Shown piece after piece: positions 29,178 to 38,869 of a stretch of DNA of 64,000 nt. The stretch covers positions 124,001 through 188,000 of the forward strand of contig JADJTK010000006.1 in NCBI GenBank assembly GCA_016711225.1, read 5' to 3'. The DNA is from Opitutaceae bacterium (GTDB taxonomy: Bacteria; Verrucomicrobiota; Verrucomicrobiia; Opitutales; Opitutaceae). The position numbers and the translations under genes were made by a program. The notes under the pieces were generated by a model. That model saw only the letters and a list, made by a program, of their open reading frames with translations, made no database searches and was not told the origin of the DNA. Positions within the stretch are counted from its first letter, which is position 1, and each line of letters begins with the position of its first letter.

Positions 29178-30359
29178 ATGCCCGCGCGGCCCTCTCCCCA
29201 ACGCACGCTCGTGTACTTCGGCCATGTCCCCGCCGAAGGTGCCGGCAGTGCGATCATCGTCTACCGGCATCTGCAGCGCTTCGCCGCGGCCGGCTGGCAG
29301 GTGCGCGTCGTGGCCGATTGGGGGCAGGAACACCTCCTGGCCACATGCGTCGCGCACGGGTGGCCCACCATGACCCTGAGCCACCGGCGCCGTTTCTGGC
29401 CGCCGCTCAATCCCGACCGCCGGCTCTCCCGCGCCTGCCGCGCCTGGCTCTGGGGCGGCGAGGTCCGGGCGTGGCTTGGCGCCACCAAACCCTCCGCCGT
29501 CTTCACCTACCTGTCGGCCTTCAGCGATATGCTCTCGATTGCCGCCGTAGGCTTTGCCCGGCGCTACCGCCTGCCGCTGGCCACGATCATCCACGACGAT
29601 GCCCGCGATTTCCTCAAAGACCCCGGGGAGGGCCGCCGCGCCCATGACCGCCGCCAGTGGATTGTCGAAAGCTCCACCAGGGCCTGGTTCGCCTCGCCTG
29701 GCCTCGCCGAGAGCTTCCAGCTGGATACATCCGTCGCCGGGGTGCTTCCCCCCATCCCCGAGGGGGCCGCGGCCGCGCCGTTACCCGATGCCGCCACCAG
29801 CGCCACCACCGCGCCGCTGCTCGTCTACGCGGGCAACTACTGGCCACCGCAGCTTCCCGTGCTCGCCGCCCTCGCCCGCACCACCGCCCAAGCCGGCGGC
29901 CGTTTTCTCTCCGTGTTGAAGGAAAACCCCGAACACCTCGCGTACTTGTCGGTCCACCACGTGGCCCACCGCCCGCCCTTCGCCCGGAACACCGAGGCCC
30001 TCGACTACTTCCGCGCCCACGCCGCCGCGATGGTGGTGAGCTACGCACCCACCAGCGACGACATGCCGTGGACGCGCACGAGCTTCCCCAGCAAGCTCAT
30101 CGAGTACTGCCACCTCGGGCTGCCCTTGGTCATCGTCGCGCCGGCAGACACCGCCATCGTGCGCTGGGCCCGCGAGCGCGCCTTCCCCGACGTATTCGAC
30201 CCCGCCGACCAGGCCGGCTTCGCCGGCTACGTCGCCCGACTGCAGGACCCCGCTTTCCGCCGCCACCGCGCGGAGATTTCCCTCTCCTTCGCCCGGGGTG
30301 AATTCGACCCGGCCTTCATCCAGCAACAACTCTCCGACAGTCTGACTTCCCATGTCTGA
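29178..30359 (+). CDS. GT-B type glycosyltransferase
   Basis: 393 residues from ATG 29178; a GTG at 29085 would add 31 Pro/Arg-rich residues that look non-coding. The N-terminal domain begins TLVYFGHVPAEGAGSAIIVY with HLQRFAAAGWQVRVVADWG, a GT4-like start. The C-terminal domain has LLVYAGNYWPPQLPVLAALA (about 215) and SFPSKLIEYCHLGLPLVIVA (about 305). The usual E-x7-E is replaced by a K-x2-E-type site, so it may belong to a divergent GT-B family. Role inferred: one glycosyl step in repeat-unit assembly. It overlaps the oxidoreductase gene by 8 bp. Confidence 0.7.
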   Translation: MPARPSPQRTLVYFGHVPAEGAGSAIIVYRHLQRFAAAGWQVRVVADWGQEHLLATCVAHGWPTMTLSHRRRFWPPLNPDRRLSRACRAWLWGGEVRAWLGATKPSAVFTYLSAFSDMLSIAAVGFARRYRLPLATIIHDDARDFLKDPGEGRRAHDRRQWIVESSTRAWFASPGLAESFQLDTSVAGVLPPIPEGAAAAPLPDAATSATTAPLLVYAGNYWPPQLPVLAALARTTAQAGGRFLSVLKENPEHLAYLSVHHVAHRPPFARNTEALDYFRAHAAAMVVSYAPTSDDMPWTRTSFPSKLIEYCHLGLPLVIVAPADTAIVRWARERAFPDVFDPADQAGFAGYVARLQDPAFRRHRAEISLSFARGEFDPAFIQQQLSDSLTSHV

Positions 30360-31452
30360 TACTCTTCAACCACCCATCCCGGTGGTGGTCGCGGGTTGCG
30401 GCGCCATCACCAAGTTCTTCTATGCCTCGGCCCTCGGCTGGCTCGAGACGCAGGGCTTGGTGCGCGTCGCCGCACTCTGCGATCCCAACGAGCCGAGCCG
30501 CGCCGGCATCCACGCCCGTTTCCCGCACGCCCTCAGCCTGGCCAGGTTCGAGGAGGCCCCGCTCGCGCCCGGCACGGTCGTCGTCGTGGCCACCCCGCCC
30601 AAGCTGCACGCCACCCAGACCCTGCACGCCCTCGAGCAGGGTTGCGGCGTGCTCTGCGAGAAACCCATGGCCGCCTCCCTCGCCGACGCCGAAGCCATGG
30701 TTGCCGCCGCCGCACGCACCAACCGCCCGCTCGCGATCGGACTGTACCGCCGCTTCTTCCGCGCCGCACGCGTGATCAAGAATCTCTGCCTCAGCCAGGC
30801 GCTCGGCCCGGTGCTCTCCTACGAGGTGGAGGAAGGCGGGCCGTTTCGTTGGGATGCGGCCTCCGACTCCTTCTTCCGCCGCGAAGTCACCCCGGGGGGC
30901 GTGCTCTACGACACCGGCGTCCATACCCTCGACTTGCTGCTGTGGTGGTTTGGTGAACCCGCCACCATCGACTACCGCGACGATGCCGCCGGCGGCCTCG
31001 AGGCCAACTCGCTCCTACGCATGACGCACGCCGCCGGGTTTGGCGGCACTGTCCGGCTCAGCCGCGATTGGGCCACCCGCAATCTCTTCCGCATCAACTT
31101 CGCCATGGGCTCGGTCGCATTCTCCCCGGGCCAGGCCGGCCGGATCTCCCTCCGGCTCAACGGCAACGATACCATGCTCGACAGCGAAATCCTCACCATG
31201 GCCGACGACCGCCTGCCCGTACCCACCGTTCGGGACCCCGAGGGCTCGCCCCAGGCCTTCATCCACCAACTCATCAACATCGTGCAGGCCGTCCGCGATG
31301 GCACCCCGCTGCATATTCCCGCGCCCGAAGGGCTGCGTTCGCTGCGCTTGATCGAGGCCTGCTACCGCGCGCGCCGACCGCTCGAACAGCCGTGGCTTAC
31401 GCCGGCCGAGACCGACGGCTACGTCCGCCTGCAGAAAGGAGCCTCCGTATGA
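30352..31452 (+). CDS. Gfo/Idh/MocA-family NAD(P)-dependent oxidoreductase
   Basis: 366 residues. The Rossmann N-terminus (VVVAGCGAITKFFYASAL), the CEKPMAASLADAEAMV motif (about 100-115) with the invariant EKP, and the C-terminal half with SFFRREVTPGGVLYDTGVHT followed by DLLLWWFG (catalytic His/Asp region, about 175-200) all fit. Members oxidise or reduce sugars, often UDP-linked, making dehydro-, deoxy- or amino-sugar intermediates. With the adjoining epimerase/dehydratase it likely makes an uncommon nucleotide sugar used by neighbouring transferases. It overlaps that gene by ATGA. Confidence 0.88.
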   Translation: MSDTLQPPIPVVVAGCGAITKFFYASALGWLETQGLVRVAALCDPNEPSRAGIHARFPHALSLARFEEAPLAPGTVVVVATPPKLHATQTLHALEQGCGVLCEKPMAASLADAEAMVAAAARTNRPLAIGLYRRFFRAARVIKNLCLSQALGPVLSYEVEEGGPFRWDAASDSFFRREVTPGGVLYDTGVHTLDLLLWWFGEPATIDYRDDAAGGLEANSLLRMTHAAGFGGTVRLSRDWATRNLFRINFAMGSVAFSPGQAGRISLRLNGNDTMLDSEILTMADDRLPVPTVRDPEGSPQAFIHQLINIVQAVRDGTPLHIPAPEGLRSLRLIEACYRARRPLEQPWLTPAETDGYVRLQKGASV

Positions 31453-32530
31453 GAATCGCCATCATCGGAGCCAGTGGTTTTGTCGGCCTGCGTCTCGTCG
31501 AGCGCCTTCATCTCGAGGGCCGCGCGGAAGTGGTGCCCATCGCCCATGCCTACCGCAGCCTCGCCGTACTGGCGCGCTTCGCCCTGCCGTGGAAGGTCGC
31601 CGACGCCACCGATACCGACGCCTTGGCCGAAGCCCTGAAGGGCTGCGATGCCGTGGTCCATGCCGCACTGGGCAACGCCCCCCAGATCGTCGCCATGGCC
31701 GAGGCGCTCTACCCCGCCGCCGAACGCGCCGGGATCAAACGCATCGTCGCGCTCAGCAGCGCGGCCGTGCACAGCCTCACACCCGTGCCGGGCACCGACG
31801 AGAACACGCCGATCCTCACCGCCCAGAAATCCGAGTACAACGTGGCCAAGGCCCGCGCCGAGCTCCTCCTGACACGCGCCCGCCGGAAGGGTCGCGTGGA
31901 GCTGGTCCAGCTGCGGCCGAGCATCATCCACGGCCCCCGTTCCCGCCTCGTGCCGACATCGCCGGTCAGTTGCTTGCCAATACCGCCTACCTGGTCGGCG
32001 ACGGCGCCTCGATCTGCAATGCCATCGCCGTCGACAACCTGGTCGACGCCATCTGGCTCGCCCTCACCACCCCTGCCGCCGACGGCCACTGCTTCCTGCT
32101 CAACGACCGGGAGACGGTGACCTGGCGCGACTTCTACACCGCAATTGCCGCAGGAATCGGCACCGATCTCTCCCGTGTCCCATCGGTTGCGGCGCCCCAG
32201 TTCAGGGAAAGCGCCAGCGAGAAGCTCGCGCGCTTGGCCGCCGGCAAATCCGCCATGGCCGTCATGCCGCTGATTCCGCGTCGTACCAAACGCCTGGCCA
32301 AGGCCGCCGCCGCCGCCTGGCCGGAGCCCTACCGACCCAACGCCTGGTGCCTGCCGCCCGGCCCCAAACCCAAGATCACCGAGGAGATGTGCCTGCTGCA
32401 AAGCTGTCGTTGGCGCTTCCCCACCACAAAAGCGGAGACGCTCCTCGGCTTCGCCCCTCGCCTCTCCTTCGGTGAGGCCATGCAGCGCACCGGCGCCTGG
32501 CTGCACTATGCCGGCGTCGCCCGATCCTGA
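31449..32530 (+). CDS. NAD-dependent epimerase/dehydratase (SDR), one frameshift
   Basis: The inferred product is about 360 residues. The N-terminal part has MRIAIIGASGFVGLRLVERL (NAD-binding), ALSSAAVHS and the catalytic-type YNVAKARAE (Y-x3-K). After LRPSIIHGPRSR (near 31955) the frame shifts by one missing base. It continues RADIAGQLLANTAYLVGDG and DNLVDAIWLAL to the stop at 32530, which completes an extended SDR fold. The C-terminal tail is unusually long (about 120 residues after the Rossmann core). The substrate is probably a nucleotide sugar handled together with the Gfo/Idh/MocA enzyme just upstream. The break may be a sequence error since both halves remain conserved. Confidence 0.78.
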
Positions 32531-32536
32531 ACACCC

Positions 32537-33745
32537 ATGGCATCAAACCACAGCCGGCGGCTGCTCTTCCTCAGTCCGCTGCTGGCCATGCCCGCCCAGC
32601 ACGGTGGCTGCGTCTACCCGCACGCCCTCCTGCAGGAACTCCGCCGGCAGGGCCTGGCCATCGACTACGGCTGGCTCGGGGCTCCCCTCGTGGGCGGCAG
32701 GCGCTGGATGCGCAACCCGCTGCTCGATTCCTGCGCCACTACCTCCTGGGTACGCGGCACCTGGCGCGTGGGTCCGCTGCTGATCCCGGCGACGCTGGGG
32801 GGCTGGCTGGGGCAACCGGAGAAGCTCCCTAGCGATTCAAGCGCCCACGGCGGGGAACACTTGGCGACCCCCGCCCAGCGCCGGTTTGCGGCGCGGCTGA
32901 TCGGGCGATTGCGGCCCCGCAACGTGCTCATCGACACCATCCCGATGCTCGGCCTGCTCGACGACCTCGCCCCGGCCGCACGCCGGCAATTGCAGGTCGG
33001 GGTGCTCACCCACAACCTCGTCCATCGCCGCACCGAGCTGTATCGCGCCCACCACCAACCGCTGGACTTCCTGCCGATGAACGAGGCCGAGGAGACCGCC
33101 CTGCTCGAACGCGCCGACTTCCTCGTCGCCATCCAGGAACGCGAAGCCGAGGCGTTCCGCCGGATGTTGCCGGGAAAACGCGTCATCACCGTCCCGATGC
33201 CCTTGCGCGCCCAGCCGCTCGCCCCTTCCGCCGAAACCCCCGGCCGGGCGCTTTTTGTCGGCGGCTACAGCGGCCACAACATCGCGGCCGTCCAGTGGCT
33301 GACGGCGGAGATCTGGCCCCGCGTGCGCCGCGCCGTGCCCCACGCCGAACTGGTCGTCGCCGGCACCGTCGGTCGGGCGCTCAAGGAGCCCGTTGCCGGC
33401 GTTCGCACCGTAGGCCCGGTTGGCAATCTGGAGAACGAATACGCCGCGACCAGCGTCTGCCTCGTGCCTTTGCCCCTGGGCACCGGTTTGAAGATTAAGC
33501 TCGTGGAAGCGATGGGCTACGGCCGCGCGGTGGTCACCACCCCGGCCGGGGCCGAGGGTTTCGCCGAGCTCGAAGCCGGTCGCGTGGCCGTCGTGGCGGA
33601 GGGTGCCGCAACCTTCGCCGAGCAGGTCGCCCGGCTGCTGCTCTCCGCCCCGGAGCGCGCAGCCGTCGTCCGACGACAAACCGCCTGGCTCGAACACGCG
33701 CTCGCGCCCGCGGCCGCCCTCGAGCCCCTCACCGACCTGCTCTGA
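32537..33745 (+). CDS. GT4-type glycosyltransferase
   Basis: 402 residues. The N-terminus RRLLFLSPLLAMPAQHGGCV gives the GT-B acceptor domain, and LTHNLVHRRTELYRAHHQPL is typical of the subgroup. The C-terminal domain starts RALFVGGYSGHNIAAVQWLT, with EIWPRVRRAVPHAELVVAGT following. The donor site reads PLPLGTGLKIKLVEAMGYGR then AVVTTPAGAEGF, so the first Glu of E-x7-E is replaced by Gly/Thr, as is normal for this Glyco_trans_1_4 subgroup. It lies 6 bp after the epimerase and 120 bp before the PP-loop gene. Confidence 0.83.
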   Translation: MASNHSRRLLFLSPLLAMPAQHGGCVYPHALLQELRRQGLAIDYGWLGAPLVGGRRWMRNPLLDSCATTSWVRGTWRVGPLLIPATLGGWLGQPEKLPSDSSAHGGEHLATPAQRRFAARLIGRLRPRNVLIDTIPMLGLLDDLAPAARRQLQVGVLTHNLVHRRTELYRAHHQPLDFLPMNEAEETALLERADFLVAIQEREAEAFRRMLPGKRVITVPMPLRAQPLAPSAETPGRALFVGGYSGHNIAAVQWLTAEIWPRVRRAVPHAELVVAGTVGRALKEPVAGVRTVGPVGNLENEYAATSVCLVPLPLGTGLKIKLVEAMGYGRAVVTTPAGAEGFAELEAGRVAVVAEGAATFAEQVARLLLSAPERAAVVRRQTAWLEHALAPAAALEPLTDLL

Positions 33746-33865
33746 GCGTTGCTCCCGCGGCCGCACCAGCTTCCGGACACACCGGCCTGCGGTGACGCCC
33801 GGCCTTCGCCCCGGGCGCCCCACCCCCGCCCAGTCCGCTCCTGCCCCCCGCCAACCACCACGACC

Positions 33866-35050
33866 ATGCACATCGCCCGTCCCAGCATCGTCGACCGCGG
33901 CTCCACCGTGGCCCTCACCGCCAACCTCACCTATCACGGCCGCACCCACACCGTCTGGTTTTCGGTAGCCCCCGACTGGGCCAAATTTCTCGATATTGAC
34001 AACCTCGACCCGTTCGTGGTCGGGGCCCTTCCGCTGGCCCTGCGCCTGGGCGACCCGATCTACGCCGCCGCCCGCGTATCCGCCCGCCTGCTTTTCGCGC
34101 TCAACACTGCCGTGCCCGCCCTGGTGGCCCAGACCGGCGGCGACTACCGGCCCATCAAGGTGCGCGTGGCCCAGGCCGTCGACTACGCCCCGCCCCCGCC
34201 CTACAGCCGCGCCGTGGCCACCGGTTTCTCCGGGGGCATCGACTCCTTCGCCGTGCTCGCCGACCACCTCGGCCCCGCCGTCCTGCCGGCCCACCGTCTC
34301 ACCCATCTGCTTTTTAGCAACGTCGGCTCCTTCGACCCGCGCTCGGCCGACGCCTGCCTGCAGCGCTCCCCGGCCCTGCACGAATGCGCCCGCCAGCTCC
34401 ACTTGCCGGTGGTGACAGTGGACTCCAACCTGGCCGAACTGCACGGCCACGAGTCCTTCCTGCGCGACCACGCCTTCCGCCACATCGCCGCCTCGCTGGT
34501 CCTCCAGTCCCTGATCGGCACCCATCTCTACGCCGCCGGCACCCGTTACGAGGACTGCTTCGTGCGCGGGCCCACCGCCCTGCCCGCCGCCTGGGACCCT
34601 GTGCTGCTGCCCCACCTCTCCACGGAGAGGCTGCGGGTGGTTTCGGTGGGTGGGCAGTATTCACGGGTGCAAAAGACCGAGCTCGTCGCCGGGTTCCCCC
34701 TCAGCCACCGCTACCTGCACGTCTGCTCGAGCAGCCCCGACGGGCGCAACTGCTCGACCTGCTGGCCCTGCATCCGCACCCTGCTCACGCTGGAACTGCT
34801 CGGGCACCTGGAGACCTACCGCGAGGTCTTCGACCTGCCGGCCTACGTCCGGGTGCGTTCCCGGGCGATCGTGGAGATGCTGCGCAGCGACGATCCGTTG
34901 TGGGTGGAAGTTCGCGAGCTTGCCCGCGACCGCGGCCACCAGTTCCCCGCCGCCCTGCGGTTGGCTGCCGCCCTGCCCGGCCCGGTCCTGAAGGCCGCCC
35001 GCCGCGCCCTGCCCGGCGGACTCAAGCGCCAGATCGCCTCGCTGCGCTGA
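33866..35050 (+). CDS. PP-loop ATP pyrophosphatase-like protein with QueC-like Cys cluster
   Basis: 394 residues from ATG 33866; the frame is open to 33749, but the upstream Pro/Thr-rich residues look non-coding. The PP-loop, ATGFSGGIDSFAVLADHL (about 113-130), holds the SGG-x-DS motif that binds ATP pyrophosphate. Near residue 290 a cluster, CSSSPDGRNCSTCWPCIR, has four Cys spaced like the zinc site of QueC (C-x7-C-x2-C-x2-C). The family adenylates a carboxyl or carbonyl and attacks it with an amine or sulfur donor; relatives include QueC, asparagine synthetase and sugar amidotransferases. Immediately downstream are three ATP-grasp genes, so an amidation or ligation role in polysaccharide decoration is plausible. 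Substrate unknown. Confidence 0.75.
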   Translation: MHIARPSIVDRGSTVALTANLTYHGRTHTVWFSVAPDWAKFLDIDNLDPFVVGALPLALRLGDPIYAAARVSARLLFALNTAVPALVAQTGGDYRPIKVRVAQAVDYAPPPPYSRAVATGFSGGIDSFAVLADHLGPAVLPAHRLTHLLFSNVGSFDPRSADACLQRSPALHECARQLHLPVVTVDSNLAELHGHESFLRDHAFRHIAASLVLQSLIGTHLYAAGTRYEDCFVRGPTALPAAWDPVLLPHLSTERLRVVSVGGQYSRVQKTELVAGFPLSHRYLHVCSSSPDGRNCSTCWPCIRTLLTLELLGHLETYREVFDLPAYVRVRSRAIVEMLRSDDPLWVEVRELARDRGHQFPAALRLAAALPGPVLKAARRALPGGLKRQIASLR

Positions 35051-35112
35051 TCCGGCCCCCGCCAAACGCCGGCCCTCCCGGGCGCCGCCCTCGAGGCTCC
35101 GGCCCCGCGTCC

Positions 35113-36351
35113 ATGTTCAACTCCGCCCTCGGGCGCGCCTGCAAGCGCCTCCTCGATGCCAACGATTCCCCTTGGCTGCTCCCGCTTCCCCCGTGGTGTG
35201 ACTCCCGCGACCGGCAGGTCCGGCGTATCCGCCGCGCCGGCCGCGCGGCGATGCGCCGCCGTCTGGTCGCCGAGCGGGGTTGGGGGCCCGTGCTGGCCTC
35301 TGCCGCGCTCTGGCCGGCGCTTGCCCTGATCAAGGCCGGACTGGATTCCCCCCCGGGCCCGCCCCGCGCCCGCCTGCTGGCCCTGTTTGACACCTGGTGG
35401 CTGCAGACCGCCCACAACCTGCGCCTCGACGACCAGCACCGTTTCCGCCTCGATGCGCCCGCCCAGCGGCGCAAGGCGCGCCGGATTGTGACCAACGGGG
35501 AGAACAAAACCCTGTTGGAGTTCCTCAACCGCGACACCGCGTCGCGCTGCATCGGCGACAAACTCCCCTTCGCGGAGTTCTGCCGCCACCACGGGCTGCC
35601 CACCGTCCCCCTCCTCAGCACCTGTGCGGGCGGGGCCGCCCCGCCCGAGCACCTCGCGCCCTGGCCAGAGGCCGACCTCTTCCTCAAGCCGGCCGCCCTC
35701 TGGGGCGGGCAGGGCGCGACGATCCTGCACTTCGATTCCGCCCGGCGTACCTGGGCCGCTCCCGGGGCGCCCGCGCTTACCCCCGACTCGCTCGCCGCCT
35801 TTGCCCGCGACCACCTGCACGGCGCCCCCTGGTTGTTGCAGCCACGCCTGGCCAACAGCCCCGACTGGGCCCCTTTCGCGCCGGCGAACGGCGCGCTGGC
35901 CACGGTGCGGGTCGTCACCGGCAGGCTGCTGCCCTGCGGGCCCGTGCAGCTCATCGGGGGGGTCATGCGCTTCCCCCGTAGCCACAGTACGGTGGACAAC
36001 CTCTGCCCTGGCGGCCTGGGGGCCGATTTCGATGTCGCCACGGGGCGCTTGCACGCCGCGCGCACCCTCGCGCCACGTTCGCCCTTCCACACTCACCATC
36101 CGGATACCGGGGGCGCCCTCCAGGGGGCCATCATCCCGCGCTGGCCCGAGATCGCCGCCCTCGCGCTGCGCGCCCATGTCTACGTAACCGACATCCCCAC
36201 GCTGGGCTGGGATGTGGCGCTGCCTCCATGCGGCCCGCTGCTGCTCGAGACCAACCCCAACTGGGGCGTGCAGCTCGACATCCCGCTGGGCGACACCCTC
36301 TACATCGAGTGCCTGCTCCAGCCCGCGGTGACAGCCGGTTTCCCCCGCTAG
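35113..36351 (+). CDS. ATP-grasp protein, sugar-transfer-associated type, copy 1
   Basis: 412 residues from ATG 35113. The helical N-terminus (about 1-120) includes LLDANDSPWLLPLPPWC, followed by an ATP-grasp domain. The lysine/glycine-loop strand is DLFLKPAALWGGQGATILHF (about 195-214), the hinge is PWLLQPRLANSPDW (about 242), the Arg strand is LATVRVVTGRLLP (about 262), and the metal-binding end is LLLETNPNWGVQLD (about 378). ATP-grasp enzymes ligate a carboxylate to an amine or thiol through an acyl phosphate. The resemblance is to the sugar-transfer-associated ATP-grasp family (PF14397-like, by recollection). It is about 75% identical to the next gene, suggesting recent tandem duplication. 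Confidence 0.78.
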   Translation: MFNSALGRACKRLLDANDSPWLLPLPPWCDSRDRQVRRIRRAGRAAMRRRLVAERGWGPVLASAALWPALALIKAGLDSPPGPPRARLLALFDTWWLQTAHNLRLDDQHRFRLDAPAQRRKARRIVTNGENKTLLEFLNRDTASRCIGDKLPFAEFCRHHGLPTVPLLSTCAGGAAPPEHLAPWPEADLFLKPAALWGGQGATILHFDSARRTWAAPGAPALTPDSLAAFARDHLHGAPWLLQPRLANSPDWAPFAPANGALATVRVVTGRLLPCGPVQLIGGVMRFPRSHSTVDNLCPGGLGADFDVATGRLHAARTLAPRSPFHTHHPDTGGALQGAIIPRWPEIAALALRAHVYVTDIPTLGWDVALPPCGPLLLETNPNWGVQLDIPLGDTLYIECLLQPAVTAGFPR

Positions 36352-36380
36352 GCCGCCTTTCCCGCATCCATTTCCTTGTC

Positions 36381-37624
36381 ATGTTCGACTCCCCCTCCGG
36401 CCGGGCCGTAAAACGCCTCCTCGACGCCAACGATTTCCCCTGGCTGCTGCCCCTCCCTCCCTGGTGCGACGCCCGCGACCGGCAGGTCCGGCGTATCCGA
36501 AGGGCTGCGCGGACGGCGCTGCGCCGCCGGCTCGTCGCCACGCAGGGATGGGGCCACGTGCTCGCCGCCGCCTCCGCCTGGCCCGCGCTCGCGTTGCTCA
36601 AATCCGGCCTGGCCGCCGCCGGCACCGCCCCCCTCCACCGCTCCCGCGTGCTCTCCGTGGTCGATGCCTGGTGGCTGCAGGTGGCCCACAACCTGCGCCT
36701 GGCCGACCTCGCCTATTTCCGCTTCGACCTGCCGGACCAACGCCGGAAAGTGTGCCGCTTCGTGACCGACGCCGAGAACAAGACGTTGCTGGAGTACCTC
36801 AACCGCGGCGCCCGGTCACAACCAATCGGAGACAAACGCCCGTTCGCGGAGTTCTGCCTCCGCCACGGCCTGCCCAGCGTCCCCCTCCTCACCACCGGCG
36901 CGGGCGCAACCGCCCCACCCGAGCACCTCGCGCCCTGGCCGGCCAGCGATCTTTTCCTCAAACCGGCCGCACTCTGGGGTGGGCAGGGGGCGGCAATCCT
37001 GCACTTCAACCCCGCCCGCCGGAGGTGGACCTGCGACGGGCACGACGACCTCACGCCCGACTCCATCGGGGGCTTTGCGCAGGAGCGCTTCCATGGCGCC
37101 GCCTGGGTGCTCCAACCACGGTTGACCAACAGCCCCGACTGGGCCGGCTTCGCTCCGGCCGGCAGCGCTCTGGCCACCGTGCGTCTCGTCACCGGACGCC
37201 TGTTACCCGCCGGGCCCGTGCAACTCGTCGGTGGATTCATGCGCTTCCCCCGTCGCCACAGCACGGTGGACAATCTCTGCGCTGGCGGCCTGGGCGCCGA
37301 TCTCGAGGTGGCCACCGGCCGGCTGGGCCGAGCCCGCACCCTCGAGCCGCACTCCCCCCTCTACTCCCACCATCCCGATACCGGGGCCGCCCTCCAGGGC
37401 ACGATCATCCCACACTGGCCAGATGTCGCCGCCCTGGCGCTACGCGCCCACGGCTACGTCAACGACATCCCTACCCTGGGCTGGGATGTGGCGCTCCCCC
37501 CTTCCGGCCCGCTGCTGCTCGAGACCAACCCGAACTGGGGCGTGCTGCTCGACCTCCCGCTGGGCGACACCCCCTACGTCGAATGCCTACTGCAACCCGC
37601 GGTCTCCGCCGGCTTCCCCGCTGA
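36381..37624 (+). CDS. ATP-grasp protein, sugar-transfer-associated type, copy 2 (stop codon lost by frameshift)
   Basis: About 414 residues from ATG 36381, closely matching copy 1 along its whole length: LLDANDFPWLLPLPPWC, DLFLKPAALWGGQGAAILHF, WVLQPRLTNSPDW, LATVRLVTGRLLP, LLLETNPNWGVLLD. Copy 1 ends AGFPR-stop, with codons TTC CCC CGC TAG. Copy 2 has one C fewer (TTCCCCGCTGA), so as sequenced it misses TGA 37622 and reads on to 38270 as meaningless sequence. Restoring the C gives the same FPR end, 5 bp before the next ATG at 37630. This is the clearest single-base error candidate in the window. Function as for copy 1, possibly with different acceptor specificity. Confidence 0.78.
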
Positions 37625-37629
37625 CCCCG

Positions 37630-38853
37630 ATGAGCCTGCGCCGTCTCAACACCATGGAGTGCCCGCTGTGGCTGCCCTTCCTGCTTCCGCAGGTCCCGGC
37701 ACCGCTGCGCCGCCTCCGCCGCCAGGCCATCAGCCTTACCTCGGCAGTCTTCGACGCCGGCACCCCTCGGCGCATTCTGGTTGCGAGGGCGATCCTCTGG
37801 CCTCTGCTCTCCGTGCTGCACGGCGCTCGCGCCGTGCGGCGCCACCCCCACATTGTCCGCACGGAAACCGGTTGGGGGCCGCTGCGCCAGTTCCTCCACC
37901 TGACATTCTGTCTGCTCACCCTCAACCTGCGCCCGCAGGACTACTACGACGCGCGGATCTTCCGGCCCGGGCGTCGCCACCGCTCCAGGATGCTCCTGCC
38001 CGAGCGCGAGGCCGAGGCGCTCCTGGCCACCCTGCAGCCGTCCGACTATATCCCCGCCCTGGCCGACAAGACGCTCTTTCACCGGGCCGCCACCGCCGCC
38101 GGTCTTCCGGTGCCGGAGTTGATGGGCAGCTTCGGTCCCGGCGAGCCGGCCCCCGGCACGATCGAATTGCCCGCGGTCGATCTGTTTGCCAAACCCGCTG
38201 GTCGGTGGGGCGGCAGTGGGGCCGAGCTTTGGCGCTGGCAATCCGGCCGCTGGAGCAACGGCCATCATGAGCTCGACACGGTGGCACTGCTTGAGCGCTT
38301 CGCCGCCCGCGGCCGCAGCGAAACGTGGCTGTTGCAGCGCCGCCTCCGCAACCATGCAGACTGGGCCGGGCTCACCCCGGGGGCCCTGAGTACCGCACGC
38401 ATCGTCACCCTGCGTCACCCGGACGGCACGATGACTCCCCTGCTGGCTTTCCTGCGCCTGCCCCGCGAAGGCGCCACGGTCGACAACCTCAGTGCCGGCG
38501 GCCTCGCCGCGGACATCGACCTTTCCTCCGGCCGCTTGGGGCCGGCCCGCCGCATCGCGATGCACACCCCCGACCACCTCACGCATCCCAACACCGGCTA
38601 CGCCTTCGCCGGCACCCTCCTGCCCCAGTGGCCTGCCCTCTGCGCCCTAGCGGTGCGCGCCCACCGCGCCTTCCCTCAGGCCTGGACGGTCGGTTGGGAC
38701 GTCACCCTGGCCACCGACGGACCGGTCCTCATCGAGCCCAACCTTCGCTGGGGCCTGCCGCTGGACACCGTGGTGGGCGAAACCGCCTTCGTCGATTTCT
38801 GCCTCTCCCGCCTCGCCGCCGACGCGAACCCGCCACAGCCTCGAACCGCCTGA
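37630..38853 (+). CDS. ATP-grasp protein, sugar-transfer-associated type, copy 3 (divergent)
   Basis: 407 residues from ATG 37630. The N-terminal third is unlike copies 1 and 2 (MSLRRLNTMECPLWLPFLLP). The ATP-grasp core is clear: VDLFAKPAGRWGGSGAELWR (about 184-203), TWLLQRRLRNHADWAGL (about 236), ALSTARIVTLRHPDG, GATVDNLSAGGLAADIDL and VLIEPNLRWGLPLD (about 367), in which the terminal motif is E-P-N rather than E-T-N. Probably an ATP-dependent ligase acting on another substrate. It is followed after 16 bp by a hexapeptide acyltransferase, so the PP-loop gene, three ATP-grasp genes and the acyltransferase form a compact 5.7-kb module. Confidence 0.78.
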   Translation: MSLRRLNTMECPLWLPFLLPQVPAPLRRLRRQAISLTSAVFDAGTPRRILVARAILWPLLSVLHGARAVRRHPHIVRTETGWGPLRQFLHLTFCLLTLNLRPQDYYDARIFRPGRRHRSRMLLPEREAEALLATLQPSDYIPALADKTLFHRAATAAGLPVPELMGSFGPGEPAPGTIELPAVDLFAKPAGRWGGSGAELWRWQSGRWSNGHHELDTVALLERFAARGRSETWLLQRRLRNHADWAGLTPGALSTARIVTLRHPDGTMTPLLAFLRLPREGATVDNLSAGGLAADIDLSSGRLGPARRIAMHTPDHLTHPNTGYAFAGTLLPQWPALCALAVRAHRAFPQAWTVGWDVTLATDGPVLIEPNLRWGLPLDTVVGETAFVDFCLSRLAADANPPQPRTA

Positions 38854-38869
38854 TCCCCGTTCCTCCCGC

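Noticed and set aside
32837..34615. 592-residue minus-strand open frame
   Set aside because: It spans two well-supported plus-strand genes and has Gly/Gln/Val composition typical of antisense frames in this genome.
37660..38270. C-terminal extension of ATP-grasp copy 2
   Set aside because: Arg/Pro/Ala-rich out-of-frame reading of copy 3, produced by the lost base at the copy 2 stop.
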